In this document: piece by piece, positions 17,997 through 25,679 of the stretch | Numbering within the stretch: the first letter of the stretch is position 1 | How the letters are laid out: the number at the start of each line of letters is the position of its first letter | Made by a program: the position numbers and the translations under genes | The notes under the pieces: generated by a model | Databases searched by the model: none | What the model saw: the letters and a program-made list of their open reading frames with translations, nothing else | What the model was told of the DNA's origin: nothing | Source of the DNA: JBGPOS01 sp041488155 | Lineage (GTDB): Bacteria; Chloroflexota; Dehalococcoidia; Tepidiformales; Tepidiformaceae | Assembly (NCBI GenBank): GCA_041488155.1 | Contig: JBGPOS010000007.1 | Location: 1 to 64,000, forward strand | Direction: 5' to 3' | Length of the DNA: 64,000 bases

Positions 17997-18495
17997 CAGG
18001 ACCAGGGCGGCCTGCCACCCGCCGCAGGTTATCGACGAGCATGCCCACTTGCGATTCGCTCAGGTGGTCGTCGAGCAAGCCAACATAGGCGTCGTCCTCC
18101 GATTCGAGGTGGACGCGAATTGCGGCATAGAGCCCATGCAGGAGAGGCAAGAGGTAGCGGGCATACGCGGCGGTGTCGCCGTCCTGCCGGGAGGCCTCGA
18201 CGACACTCTCGAGGTCCATAGCCATCGCCGCAAGGCTCCGATGCTGGGCGGCCATCACCGCCGTCACCCCGACCTGACCCACGACCCCGTCCACCGTGGG
18301 AAAGAAGATGAACTCTTCGGCGGAGCTGGCGGGGACGAACACGTCCCGCAGGAACTCCACAGCGGCGTCGAGGGCAGCTAGCGCGACCTTCGTTTCTGCG
18401 GGGCCCACCGCCGCGGCGGCAACCTGCAACGTCGTCAGCCCGTCGTGGAGGGGCTGACGGAAGTCACGAAGGGGGGCGACGACCCTGTCGGTCAT
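17974..18495 (-). CDS. Hemerythrin HHE-domain protein
   Basis: A 173-residue four-helix protein with the expected His/Glu ligands of a diiron HHE cation-binding domain: RQPLHDGL near residue 13, AEEFIFFPTVD near 58, AAQHRSLAAM near 81 and LLHGLYAAIRVHLESEDDAY near 118. Such proteins bind oxygen or nitric oxide, or store and sense iron or redox state. It is transcribed in the same direction as the redoxin upstream (18531-19640) and 35 bases after it, so the two may form a redox-related pair. Confidence 0.82.
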   Translation of the reverse strand: MTDRVVAPLRDFRQPLHDGLTTLQVAAAAVGPAETKVALAALDAAVEFLRDVFVPASSAEEFIFFPTVDGVVGQVGVTAVMAAQHRSLAAMAMDLESVVEASRQDGDTAAYARYLLPLLHGLYAAIRVHLESEDDAYVGLLDDHLSESQVGMLVDNLRRVAGRPGPVNVEPPR

Positions 18496-18530
18496 CGACA
18501 GAGGGTACCGTGAGCCAGGCCGCGGGTCAC

Positions 18531-19640
18531 TCAGGGTTGCGAAGGGTTGAGTTGAATCTCCTCGTAGTAGCGCTGGTCGCCCAGCGACTCGACGGCCGTC
18601 CAGAACTCCGGGCCGCCGGCCTTCGACGGATCCTCGAGGGCCCAGGACTGGCGTCTATAGGACCAGCTCTCGGGGCGCAGGCGCTTTGCTTCCGCGAAGT
18701 GGACCTGGGCGTCGCCCGGGTGGCCCTGCTCGGAGAGATACTCGCCGAGGCGGAAGTGAGCGGCCGCAAGCGCCTGTTCGTCCGTATAGGGCTGGAGCCG
18801 CCGGAGGACCTCTTCTTCGGGAAGGGCGAACGGTGACTGATCGCCGCGTTCGGCCCAGTCGCGCAGAGCGTCGAGATAGCGCCGCCGCGTCTCTCGGAGA
18901 TCCGCCAGCGCCTCGGGGGGCATGGCGAACGTGGTGCGATCCATCTGGCGGAAACCGTCGGTGGTGCCCGCGGGTTCGGGCGGCCGGACGATCCGTCCCT
19001 CCTCGTTGATCCAGACGGCGATCGGCACGTTGACCATGTTGTAGAGCTCGGCGACCACGTGGCGCCGGTCGATCAGGCAGGGGTAGGTTGGGTTCGCCCT
19101 CTGGATCCACTGGCCGGCGGCTTCGGCGCCGCCGCTGTCGAAGGCAACGGCGATGACGACGAAGCCCTTCGGTGCCAGCTCAGTGTAGAGCGCCTGCCAC
19201 ACGGGCAGGTCCATGCGGCACCCTCACCACGAGGCCCAGGAAACGAGGAACACTTTCTCCCCAAGGTGGTCGTGGAGGGAATGATCGCGACCGTCGAGGT
19301 CGGGCAACGTGAAGTCAGGAGCCTGCAGAGAACGAAGGGCGCCGGCTCGCGAGCCGCCCGTTTCGCCAAGCGCCCAGGCGTGATGCCCGGAGTCGTGGAG
19401 CAGCGGCTGGCCCAGGTGCCTGGCAAGAGCGGCGATGTTGAACGCCTGGTCGCGAGCGAACTCCTCTGTGCGGGACGGCGGGATGGGCACACAGGCCTCG
19501 CCGCGGCAGGCGCCTTCTGGCTTCAACGACCAACCGGTCGCGCCTTCGAGGTCGCGGAGCGGGATCCAGAGGGACTCGCCCTCCGCAGTGGCAGTGGCCA
19601 CCGTCGTGACCCGGTCGTCCATCAAGAGGGTTTCTGACAT
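18531..19640 (-). CDS. Candidate selenoprotein: redoxin (thioredoxin-like) with in-frame TGA at the redox motif, C-terminal TPR-like region
   Basis: One continuous frame runs 19640 to 18531 except for a TGA at 19226-19224. Before it lies a 65-residue N-terminal domain (WIPLRDLEGATGW; ACRGEACVPIP), then a redoxin start (LQAPDFTLPDLDG and EKVFLVSWASW). The TGA follows ASW directly and is followed by Gly-Cys-Arg, i.e. W-TGA-G-C, exactly where thioredoxin-like proteins have their first redox cysteine. The fold then resumes in the same frame: VWQALYTELAPKGFVVIAVA, and the cis-proline strand VNVPIAVWI near residue 205, then a TPR-like helical tail. Read through, it is 369 residues with Sec at 139. 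ATG 19640 has GGGGAGG five bases upstream. Alternative: a nonsense mutation. Confidence 0.62.
19193..19209 (-). promoter_or_regulatory. Candidate bacterial SECIS hairpin after the in-frame TGA
   Basis: On the minus strand, 19209-19204 (CCTGCC) pairs perfectly with 19198-19193 (GGCAGG) around a five-base loop CGTGT at 19203-19199. The loop starts 21 bases after the TGA (20 bases between), inside the 16-37 base range described for bacterial SECIS elements, and it has a G at its second position as the consensus wants. A perfect 6-bp hairpin at this place is suggestive, but in 66-70 percent GC coding DNA such stems occur by chance. Confidence 0.5.
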
Positions 19641-20116
19641 GCGTCCTCCCCGGAGCACGATAGGCTGCCGGTGCCGCCCGGGCAAACGGACGGGGGGCGG
19701 ACCGGATCAACCTGCAGAGATGCTGTGCGCAACGCTCGGCGAACAGGGCTGACTTGGGTAGCCGGCGGGCGAGCGGATCTCTCACCGACTAGGGGATTAC
19801 CCTTAGAAGGAACGCCGGAGCGCAGGCAGTTCGCTCACGCCAGAGGCTGTAGGGGGAACGAGCGGCGCGCACGAGATGCCTCGCCGCCCGGATGTATAAC
19901 ACGATTCCAACACTGATTCGTGGCCAAGTAAGGGATAACATCTATATACTTGCCGAACACTCGATGTCCACTTAAGGCCGGACAAAGGGGTCAAACGGTG
20001 ACAGACAGGGAAACGGCTCGAACCGCCACATCGAGGCCGGCCCGGTTCGCCGAACGCACAAAGCGGCGCACGCCCCGGACCACCATCGTGAGCGCAAAAG
20101 CCGAAGAGAGGTGCGT
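19641..20116. other. Intergenic region between the redoxin and the coiled-coil gene
   Basis: 476 bases without a supported gene. It includes the redoxin ribosome site (GGGGAGG, minus, next to 19645-19651), an inverted-repeat operator candidate at 19789-19806, and an A/T-rich stretch around 19890-19970 unlike its surroundings. That stretch holds two plus-strand -10-like boxes: TATAAC near 19894-19899 and TATACT at 19945-19950, but no good -35. A plus-strand frame from about 19998 is Arg/Thr-rich and overlaps the next gene; I do not believe it. The region probably carries promoters for both flanking genes. Confidence 0.5.
19789..19806. repeat. 18-bp imperfect inverted repeat, possible operator
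   Basis: The sequence CTAGGGGATTACCCTTAG reads CTA.GGG on one side and CCC.TAG on the other, with 12 of 18 positions symmetric. It stands alone in the gap between divergent genes, in the style of response-regulator or repressor sites. No matching second copy was noticed in the window. Which protein would bind is unknown. Confidence 0.35.
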
Positions 20117-20770
20117 ATGGAAGGGCAGAGCGAGTGGTCTCCGACGCCTGAACGCGAATCAGCTGTCCACGAGGCGGTACGGCTCACACGGGCGGACGAC
20201 CCCGCAGCGAAGTCCCGAGAGCAGATCGACGGCGAGCTTCGACGCTTGCTGCAATGGGCCGACGGACGTCCGTTGACGGAGCGAGCGTACCTTCGCGCGC
20301 GGGAGATCATCCAGGAGGCCTATGAGACCTCCACCGAGCTCCAGCTCTCAGCCCTGGCCCGCATCCGCGACCAGGAAGCCCAGATCGAACGCCGGGCAAA
20401 CGAGCTCCTCAGCAACGCGCGCAGGGAGTCGGAGAAACTCGCTTCGCAATCCGGGATGGAGGGCCAGCTCGCTCTACAGCGGGCTCAACGCTATTCGGAC
20501 GAGCTGGTGACTGGCGCCAAGGCAGAGGCCGATCGAATCCTGGCCGACGTAAAACAGCAGTCGGAACAGATCCTCGAAGAGGCGCGGCGGCAGGCGGCCG
20601 AAGTCTACGAAGCCGCGGCCAAGTCCCTTGCTTCGGCGAAGGACCAGCAGGCGGAGATGCGGCGAGTAGAAGCCGAATTCGACGCCATCGCGGCTGAGCT
20701 GCTCCGAAAACTCGGGCTGCCCGGTGAATCGGGCGGGGGCTCGTGGCGGAAGATCCGCAAGCACAAGTAA
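20117..20770 (+). CDS. Coiled-coil protein, DivIVA-like in style
   Basis: A 217-residue hydrophilic protein. After a 45-residue acidic/basic lead it is almost continuous heptad-like helix (RIRDQEAQIERRANELLSNA near residue 75; AKAEADRILADVKQQSEQIL near 130; EEARRQAAEVYEAAAKSLAS near 150), ending in a short basic tail (SWRKIRKHK). The repeated Ala/Glu/Arg pattern recalls DivIVA/GpsB and ATP-synthase-b-like coiled coils, but the conserved N-terminal membrane-binding motif of DivIVA is not seen. ATG 20117 follows GAGAGG by five bases. It lies upstream of a polysaccharide-type locus, so a cell-envelope role is plausible but not shown. Confidence 0.6.
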   Translation: MEGQSEWSPTPERESAVHEAVRLTRADDPAAKSREQIDGELRRLLQWADGRPLTERAYLRAREIIQEAYETSTELQLSALARIRDQEAQIERRANELLSNARRESEKLASQSGMEGQLALQRAQRYSDELVTGAKAEADRILADVKQQSEQILEEARRQAAEVYEAAAKSLASAKDQQAEMRRVEAEFDAIAAELLRKLGLPGESGGGSWRKIRKHK

Positions 20771-20856
20771 TCGCACACCTCAAGGGGCGAACATGATATC
20801 GGCAGAGTTCCTCACGATTGGTCCCGGGGGGCTCCCGTTCAACGGGCGGAGTGAGC

Positions 20857-20946
20857 ATGGTGTTCGGTGGCTACGTGCTGCTGCTCGCGGGCTGTCTCGC
20901 GTTTGGCGCGGGCCTGGCGATCTGGCGAAAGCTTGGGCGTGGTTAG
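20857..20946 (+). CDS. Small single-helix membrane protein (29 residues)
   Basis: ATG 20857 to TAG 20944-20946 encodes 29 residues: MVFGG, a hydrophobic core (YVLLLAGCLAFGAGLAIW) and a basic end RKLGRG, giving one clean transmembrane helix with positive-inside topology. A GGCGGAG at 20847-20853 is a plausible ribosome site. It overlaps the glycosyltransferase start by eight bases, so it looks like the first member of a translationally coupled pair. Small membrane partners of processive glycosyltransferases are known (for example the PgaD type), but this one is shorter and I do not claim homology. Confidence 0.45.
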   Translation: MVFGGYVLLLAGCLAFGAGLAIWRKLGRG

Positions 20947-21949
20947 CCTTCAACCGGCGCTGCTGACAGCCATCTCGTTGTACATCGTTTCTTCGGTGTA
21001 CGTGCTGTGGATGGCGGCCCTGACAGCGAAGCCTCCGAAGAGCGAGGAGCGACAAGGCAGGCTCTTCTTCGTGCTGGTCGTGCCGGCGCTCAACGAAGAG
21101 TTGGTCATCGCCAACACCGTCCGCCATCTACTTTCGCTGGCCGGAGAGAACTACCTGGTCATGGTCATCGACGATGGGTCGGATGACGCCACAGCAGCGG
21201 CCGTGAGGGCCTTCAAGGGCCCGAAGGTGAGGCTGGTGACTCGCAGGCCGCCCTTTGCCCGGCTGGGCAAGGGGGCGGCGCTCAACTACGCCTACGAAGC
21301 GATCGTAACTTCCGAGCTCCCCGAGATGTACGGGGAAGACAACATCGTCATGGCCGTGATGGACGCCGACGGGCAGGTAGAGCCGGACCTGCTCCAGCGA
21401 ATCGCGGCCTACTTCGGCGCGTCGCAGACCGCCGCCGTACAGACCGCGGTGCGCATGCTCAACGCGAAGGAGAACCTCATAACGCGCTGGCAGCAGTACG
21501 AGTTCGTGACGTTCAACTGGATCTTTTCGCGGGCCCGTGAATCGATTGGCAGCGGCAGCCTCGGAGGCAACGGCCAGTTCGTCCGGCTGTCGGCGCCGAC
21601 ATCGCTGGGCGGGCAACCCTGGACGGACTGCCTCACAGAGGACCTCGACCTGGGCCTGCGGCTGATGCTCAAAGGCTGGCCGAACCACTACGCACACGAA
21701 GCGAAGGTTTACCAGCAGGCCGTGAGCTCGCTCCGACCGTTGGTGCGGCAGCGCTCACGTTGGTTCCAGGGGCACCTTTCGTGCTGGCGCCACGTGCCCG
21801 CGATTCTCGTCCACGACATGCCGGCCTTTCGCAAGGCCGACGTGCTGAACTACCTCCTCGCCGCCGCGCTTGTGCTTCCTCTCGGCCTGGTTTCGCTGGC
21901 TGGCATCCTGGTGATGGTGGCCTCGGCAACGCTTTCGTTCGCGCCCTGA
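20939..21949 (+). CDS. Family 2 processive glycosyltransferase, cut short by an in-frame TGA
   Basis: A membrane glycosyltransferase of the cellulose/poly-GlcNAc synthase kind. Visible: an N-terminal helix (LLTAISLYIVSSVYVLWM), VVPALNEE near residue 49, DDGSDDAT near 78, DADGQVEPD near 142, the TEDLDLGLRL acid-base motif near 228 and the QRSRWFQGHL acceptor-site motif near 265, so all catalytic elements are present. After two C-terminal helices (to VMVASATLSFAP) a TGA at 21947-21949 ends it at 336 residues; the homologous frame continues after the stop. The GTG start at 20939 is the first one giving a natural N-terminus. Activity may survive, but the last membrane helices are missing. Confidence 0.7.
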   Translation: MVSLQPALLTAISLYIVSSVYVLWMAALTAKPPKSEERQGRLFFVLVVPALNEELVIANTVRHLLSLAGENYLVMVIDDGSDDATAAAVRAFKGPKVRLVTRRPPFARLGKGAALNYAYEAIVTSELPEMYGEDNIVMAVMDADGQVEPDLLQRIAAYFGASQTAAVQTAVRMLNAKENLITRWQQYEFVTFNWIFSRARESIGSGSLGGNGQFVRLSAPTSLGGQPWTDCLTEDLDLGLRLMLKGWPNHYAHEAKVYQQAVSSLRPLVRQRSRWFQGHLSCWRHVPAILVHDMPAFRKADVLNYLLAAALVLPLGLVSLAGILVMVASATLSFAP

Positions 21950-22561
21950 TCCTTCCTGACACTTCCAGACACGCCGTCCGCGTGGATCGAGTGGTACGTG
22001 CTTGGACTCGGAGGGGCGCCGATCTTCGCCTACGCCCTCTGGCGCGAAGGCGAGCATTCTCGCCTCGGTGCGCTGGCCTGGGCGCACGTCTTCCTGTTTG
22101 GAAGCTACATCTGGCTGGTGTCGGCGATCGTCGCCTTCCGGCGGATGCTCCAGAAGAAAGCCGGCTGGGTGAAGACCTCCCGGACTCCGATGGTGGCCGT
22201 GGGCGCCGATGCCGAGAGTTCCGGGGAAGACGTGGGGCGGATGCGCTACCTCGCCAACGAACGAGGCGTGACCTGGCGAGGAGATTCGCCAGAACTCCTC
22301 CCGCTTCGCCCTCAGAACTTCTTGCCGCGTTTTTCGGAGGACCGAGCCGACGGTCGCCCAGTGTACGGGACTTCTGCAGGACCGCCGGGTGGTGTCAGCG
22401 ACTGCGTGACCCTCGCCAGGGGTGAGGCTCACCTTCGGCGTTTGGCACAGATACTCGAACTCGCGGGGGTCGGACCGGCCGAGGGCCGCGCCGCAATTCG
22501 GACCCGCGCCACAACGGAGATTGACCTTATCGCGACGCCCACCGCCGTCCGCCTCCACTAA
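21950..22561 (+). pseudogene. Detached C-terminal part of the glycosyltransferase
   Basis: Directly after the TGA, in the same frame, the sequence continues LPDTPSAWIEWYVLGLGG, then a helix-loop-helix (AHVFLFGSYIWLVSAIVAF) and RRMLQKKAGWVKTSRTPM, which is the usual end of this transferase type. From about 22200 on the frame loses family character (Arg/Gly-rich), although it stays open to 22561. So one base change split the gene; the tail has probably drifted since. The next 60 bases hold nothing I can support. Confidence 0.6.
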
Positions 22562-22628
22562 ACCGACACCATCGCAAGCGTTTTCGAACTTGCTGAGAGG
22601 GAGTCTCTGTGCCCGAACGTACCGCCGA

Positions 22629-22901
22629 CCGCCGGCTCTCGGCAGACCGGTGCTCGTCCTGCGGGACGAAACGGAACGTCCGGAAGGGGTCGAGGCTGGC
22701 GCGGCGCTGCTGGTGGGCCCGCATCGTGGCGCGATCGTCGAAGCAGCCTCGCGCCTTCTTAGCGATCCGGTCGCGTACGGTCAGATGGCGAAGTGCCGTT
22801 CACTCTACGGGGACGGACAGACGGGGAAGCGCATTGTGGACATCCTCCTGGGCAGTGGGGCATGCAGCCCGAAGGCGGCCCAGGCCGTGGCCGTCTCGTA
22901 G
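22629..22901 (+). pseudogene. wecB: UDP-N-acetylglucosamine 2-epimerase, C-terminal remnant
   Basis: The frame PALGRPVLVLRDETERPEGV, then EAGAALLVGPHRGAIVEAAS and a final helix ending in YGDGQTGKRIVDILLGSG, matches the last 85 or so residues of WecB-type epimerases (the UDP-binding PALG..VLVLR.xTERPE block). The first roughly 270 residues, including the conserved SDSGGIQEE directly before PALG, are absent: the sequence before 22629 is unrelated. WecB makes UDP-ManNAc for surface polysaccharides. Next to the broken glycosyltransferase it shows a decayed polysaccharide locus. Confidence 0.75.
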
Positions 22902-22973
22902 CAAGAGCGATTCCAGGGCTCAAGTCGTTCATGGCTCCATGCGCCGGCAGGATGCTGTCTTCAGCGGGCTACA

Positions 22974-23987
22974 ATGGAACTGCACGTGTTTCTCATCGCC
23001 GACGGTAACAACCTCGCCTGGGCGGGCTTTCACGCCCTGCGCAAACCGATGGGCGCCGAGACGCCGGGCCAGAAGATTCGGGCGACGCTGCTCGGCCTGA
23101 CGCAGAGCGTGATCGGACTCGTGGTGCGGGCCGGGGAACCTCCGTCGGATGGGCCAGCGGGGACCCGCCCGCTGTGGGCGCGATCGGTGACGCGTATGGC
23201 GATCGCCTTCGACGAGGGCCGGCCTTTGCGCCGAAGGACGATCTTCCCGGGCTACCAACTGGGTCGCGAAAGCAACCCTTCGTTCGCCGAGAACGAGGCC
23301 TTCGTGCTCGAAGGGATCAGACAGTTCATCGAAGCGGCGGCCTGCCTGCCGATGGAGATCCTCCGGGGGGTGAACACCGAGGCCGACGACCTGGTGGCGG
23401 CGCTCGTGACGCAGTCGGATGCACCCGCGGTCCGCATCGCATCGACGGATCGCGACTTCCTCCAGCTCGTGGACGAGCGGGTGTCGGTGTATTCGCCGGT
23501 GAAGCGAATCGTGATCGACCCCTCCAACTTTACTGCGGCGACGGCCCCGACTGACTCGGATGGCCGGGCCGTCGCTTTTCCTCGCGAACGCTACCTCGAC
23601 TACCGGGTGGCCAGCGGCGATCCCAGCGACGACCTCACGGGCATCCCCGGGGTGGGAGCCATCACCGCCGCGCGGCTCCTGGCGGCGGCGCCGCTCGACG
23701 CATACCTGGACAAGCCGAGGCTGGCCGTCGCCACGCTCGACCGGCGGAACGCGAAGCTCGAGACGGCTCTAGCTTCGGGAGCTGCCCGTGAGGTGGTTGA
23801 CCGAAACCGCCGGTTAATGGACCTCCGCCTCGGGGCCCAGAGCTTCCCCCGGTTGGGGGAGCTCAGGCGCTTCGGCGAGTGGAACGAAACAGGGTTCCGG
23901 GGCTGGCTCGCCGAGCAGCGGGTCGCGGGGATCGAAGTAGAGTCGGCCTGCGCCGCCCTCGGAGCCCTCGCGAAGGGGGTTAGCTGA
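22974..23987 (+). CDS. 5'-3' exonuclease, PolI N-terminal/FEN type
   Basis: A 337-residue stand-alone flap/5' nuclease. Acidic metal ligands are in the expected places: FLIADGNNLAW at the start, FDEGRPLRR near residue 79, VNTEADDLVAALV near 131 and ASTDRDFLQLV near 152; a helix-hairpin-helix (DDLTGIPGVGAITAARLL) lies near 220. Such proteins remove RNA primers and flaps, or act in place of the exonuclease domain when PolI lacks it. The ATG at 22974 is the first in frame. Nothing indicates an operon; tRNA-Val follows 41 bases later. Confidence 0.85.
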   Translation: MELHVFLIADGNNLAWAGFHALRKPMGAETPGQKIRATLLGLTQSVIGLVVRAGEPPSDGPAGTRPLWARSVTRMAIAFDEGRPLRRRTIFPGYQLGRESNPSFAENEAFVLEGIRQFIEAAACLPMEILRGVNTEADDLVAALVTQSDAPAVRIASTDRDFLQLVDERVSVYSPVKRIVIDPSNFTAATAPTDSDGRAVAFPRERYLDYRVASGDPSDDLTGIPGVGAITAARLLAAAPLDAYLDKPRLAVATLDRRNAKLETALASGAAREVVDRNRRLMDLRLGAQSFPRLGELRRFGEWNETGFRGWLAEQRVAGIEVESACAALGALAKGVS

Positions 23988-24028
23988 GCGTTCGTCGTGA
24001 CCTGCGGCAGTTGTAGACTGTTCGAGCG

Positions 24029-24105
24029 GGGCGATTAGCTCAGTTGGTTAGAGCACTTCGCTTACACCGAAGGGGTCGGGGGTTCGAGCCCCTCATCGCC
24101 CACCA
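24029..24105 (+). tRNA. tRNA-Val (TAC)
   Basis: 77 bases with acceptor GGGCGAT/ATCGCCC, D-arm AGCTCAGTTGGTTAGAGC, anticodon stem-loop CTTCG-CTTACAC-CGAAG giving anticodon TAC, and T-arm with GGTTCGAGCC. Discriminator A and CCA are encoded. A TAGACT box at 24014-24019 is a possible -10. The following 241 bases to the next gene show nothing I can support. Confidence 0.97.
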
Positions 24106-24346
24106 CTCCCCGAACTGCCTCCGTACACTTCCTCCCACCCAAGAGGCACTCTCCGAGTGGCGTTCGACTGAGCGGGCCGGCGCAGTGTCTGCTTGGTGAC
24201 AACTCGGGTTACGGAACCCCGCGCGAACCGCGCCTCGCGACCGCCTGCCGATTCTTCATCTGCGGGGATCGCAGGCAGGCTCGTCGTATCGAGCGCTGCC
24301 GGCGGCGCGGAAATCGGCCCTCCCCGCTTGCTGGGAGGCGCTTCGC

Positions 24347-25090
24347 ATGGGAATGGTCGCGACGGATGGACTGCCGCCACTGGTCGGCCTTCGCGTGCTC
24401 ATCATTGCCCATGGGCTGGAGCTGCCCTACGACCGCGCACGCAGGCTCGACGCCTTTGGCTACCGTATGAGCGGCTGTGGCGACCCGCGGCGGGCGGTCG
24501 AGGCCATACGCGAACACTCCCCCGGGGCGATCGTCGTCGATCTCGGGCGAAGCGCTGACTCACCGGGCGAGATCGTCTCCAATATCCGCAAAGTGAGCGA
24601 GGCGCCGGTGCTTGTGGTGGGTTCGACCGGCACCTATTCCGAGATGCTGCGCTGTCTCGAATCGGGCGCCGACGACTACTGCCGCCCCGGCTGCCAGACG
24701 GACGAAATAGACATTCGACTTCGCGCGCTCTTTCGCCGCATCGGGTCGACTCCACGAGTTACCGACTCCCTGGGAGACGTGCTGCGCGTGGGCGAAATCG
24801 AAGTCGACGTGCCGGGCAAGACGGTAAGAAAGCGTGGCGAGGTGGTCTCGCTTTCGCCGATCGAGTTCAGGCTGCTGGTAACGCTCGCCGAGCACCGCGG
24901 GCAGGTGATCCCTTCGAAGGCACTCATTTCGCGAGTGTGGGGCGCGCAGTGCGCCGGCGAGTCCCACTACCTGCGTCTCTACGTCCGCTACCTGCGGCAG
25001 AAGCTCGAGGACGACCCGAGCCAGCCGCGCTACATCGTCAACCGCTGGGGCGCCGGTTATTCACTCGAGGAGCCCCTCCACGCGGCCTGA
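24347..25090 (+). CDS. OmpR-family winged-helix regulator with a degenerate receiver
   Basis: A 247-residue orphan response-regulator-like protein. Residues 14-130 have receiver layout (AIVVDLGRSADSP with a candidate phospho-Asp; DDY near 108), but the N-terminal acidic pair is missing (VLIIAHGLELP instead of VLVVDDE) and the invariant KP after DDY is replaced (DDYCRPGCQ). Residues 145-243 form a normal OmpR/PhoB winged helix: LSPIEFRLLVTLAEHRGQVI, then YVRYLRQKLEDDP and IVNRWGAGYSL. No histidine kinase lies nearby. I infer a phosphorylation-independent regulator. ATG 24347 has GGGAGG eight bases upstream. Confidence 0.82.
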   Translation: MGMVATDGLPPLVGLRVLIIAHGLELPYDRARRLDAFGYRMSGCGDPRRAVEAIREHSPGAIVVDLGRSADSPGEIVSNIRKVSEAPVLVVGSTGTYSEMLRCLESGADDYCRPGCQTDEIDIRLRALFRRIGSTPRVTDSLGDVLRVGEIEVDVPGKTVRKRGEVVSLSPIEFRLLVTLAEHRGQVIPSKALISRVWGAQCAGESHYLRLYVRYLRQKLEDDPSQPRYIVNRWGAGYSLEEPLHAA

Positions 25091-25154
25091 CCTTCGGTAG
25101 ACGGCGGTGCCGTTCGCGGCTCATGATCGTTGACCCTCAGAAGCAGGAGCCAAC

Positions 25155-25679
25155 GTGACGCCCCACGAGATCCTTCGAACGAGCCTCAAGTCGATGCACA
25201 GCCTGCTCGACGACGCCGTCAACGGGATGACGGCCGCGCAATTCAACTTCCGTCCGAGCGAGGGCGGCGTGAGCGCCTTCTTCAGCCTCTGGCACTACGT
25301 CCGGACGGAGGACAACATCGTCAATTTCGTGACGCAGCGGAAGCCCACGGTCTGGCTCGAGGGCGGGTACGACACGCGCTTTGGGCTGCCCCGGACGAAC
25401 CAGGGCACCGGCATGACGACCGAGGAAGCCAACGCTGTCCGAATCTCAGACGTGCCGGGCTGGCAGCAGTACCAGGCCCAAGTCTGGGTCGCGACTGACG
25501 CTTACCTCGCCGGCATGTCGCCCGAGGAGTTCGAGGAACGCAAGGTGACGATCAAGCCGCTCGGCGAAATGTCGCTCTGGAACGGTCTGTACGGCGTTTG
25601 TCTGAGCCACGGCTACCGCCACGTCGGCGAAATCGAATACGTGCGCGGCGTGCAGGGCCTCGGGGGGCTGACGATCTAA
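25155..25679 (+). CDS. DinB-family protein
   Basis: A 174-residue DinB/YfiT-like four-helix protein: HEILRTSLKSMHSLLDDAVN opens it, followed by FSLWHYVRTEDNIV near residue 45 and SHGYRHVGEIEYVRGV near 152, with His residues that usually form a metal site (His47, His154 and His158). The family includes DNA-damage-induced proteins of unknown role and thiol (mycothiol or bacillithiol) transferases. The GTG at 25155 has CAGGAG seven bases upstream. Its 3' end overlaps the facing acetyltransferase gene by four bases. Confidence 0.82.
   Translation: MTPHEILRTSLKSMHSLLDDAVNGMTAAQFNFRPSEGGVSAFFSLWHYVRTEDNIVNFVTQRKPTVWLEGGYDTRFGLPRTNQGTGMTTEEANAVRISDVPGWQQYQAQVWVATDAYLAGMSPEEFEERKVTIKPLGEMSLWNGLYGVCLSHGYRHVGEIEYVRGVQGLGGLTI

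Noticed and set aside
19998..20276. A plus-strand frame before and over the start of the coiled-coil gene.
   Set aside because: Its product is Arg/Thr/Ser-rich without domain character, and most of it overlaps the better-supported frame starting at 20117.
20794..20966. A 57-codon plus-strand frame overlapping the small membrane peptide and the glycosyltransferase start.
   Set aside because: No domain features and a Trp/Arg-rich product; the alternative frame gives a clean transmembrane helix with a ribosome site.
21947..21949. The in-frame TGA in the glycosyltransferase read as a second selenocysteine.
   Set aside because: The context is Pro-TGA-Ser in a membrane loop, not a redox or metal site, and no suitable hairpin follows. 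A nonsense mutation in a locus that is decaying anyway is simpler.
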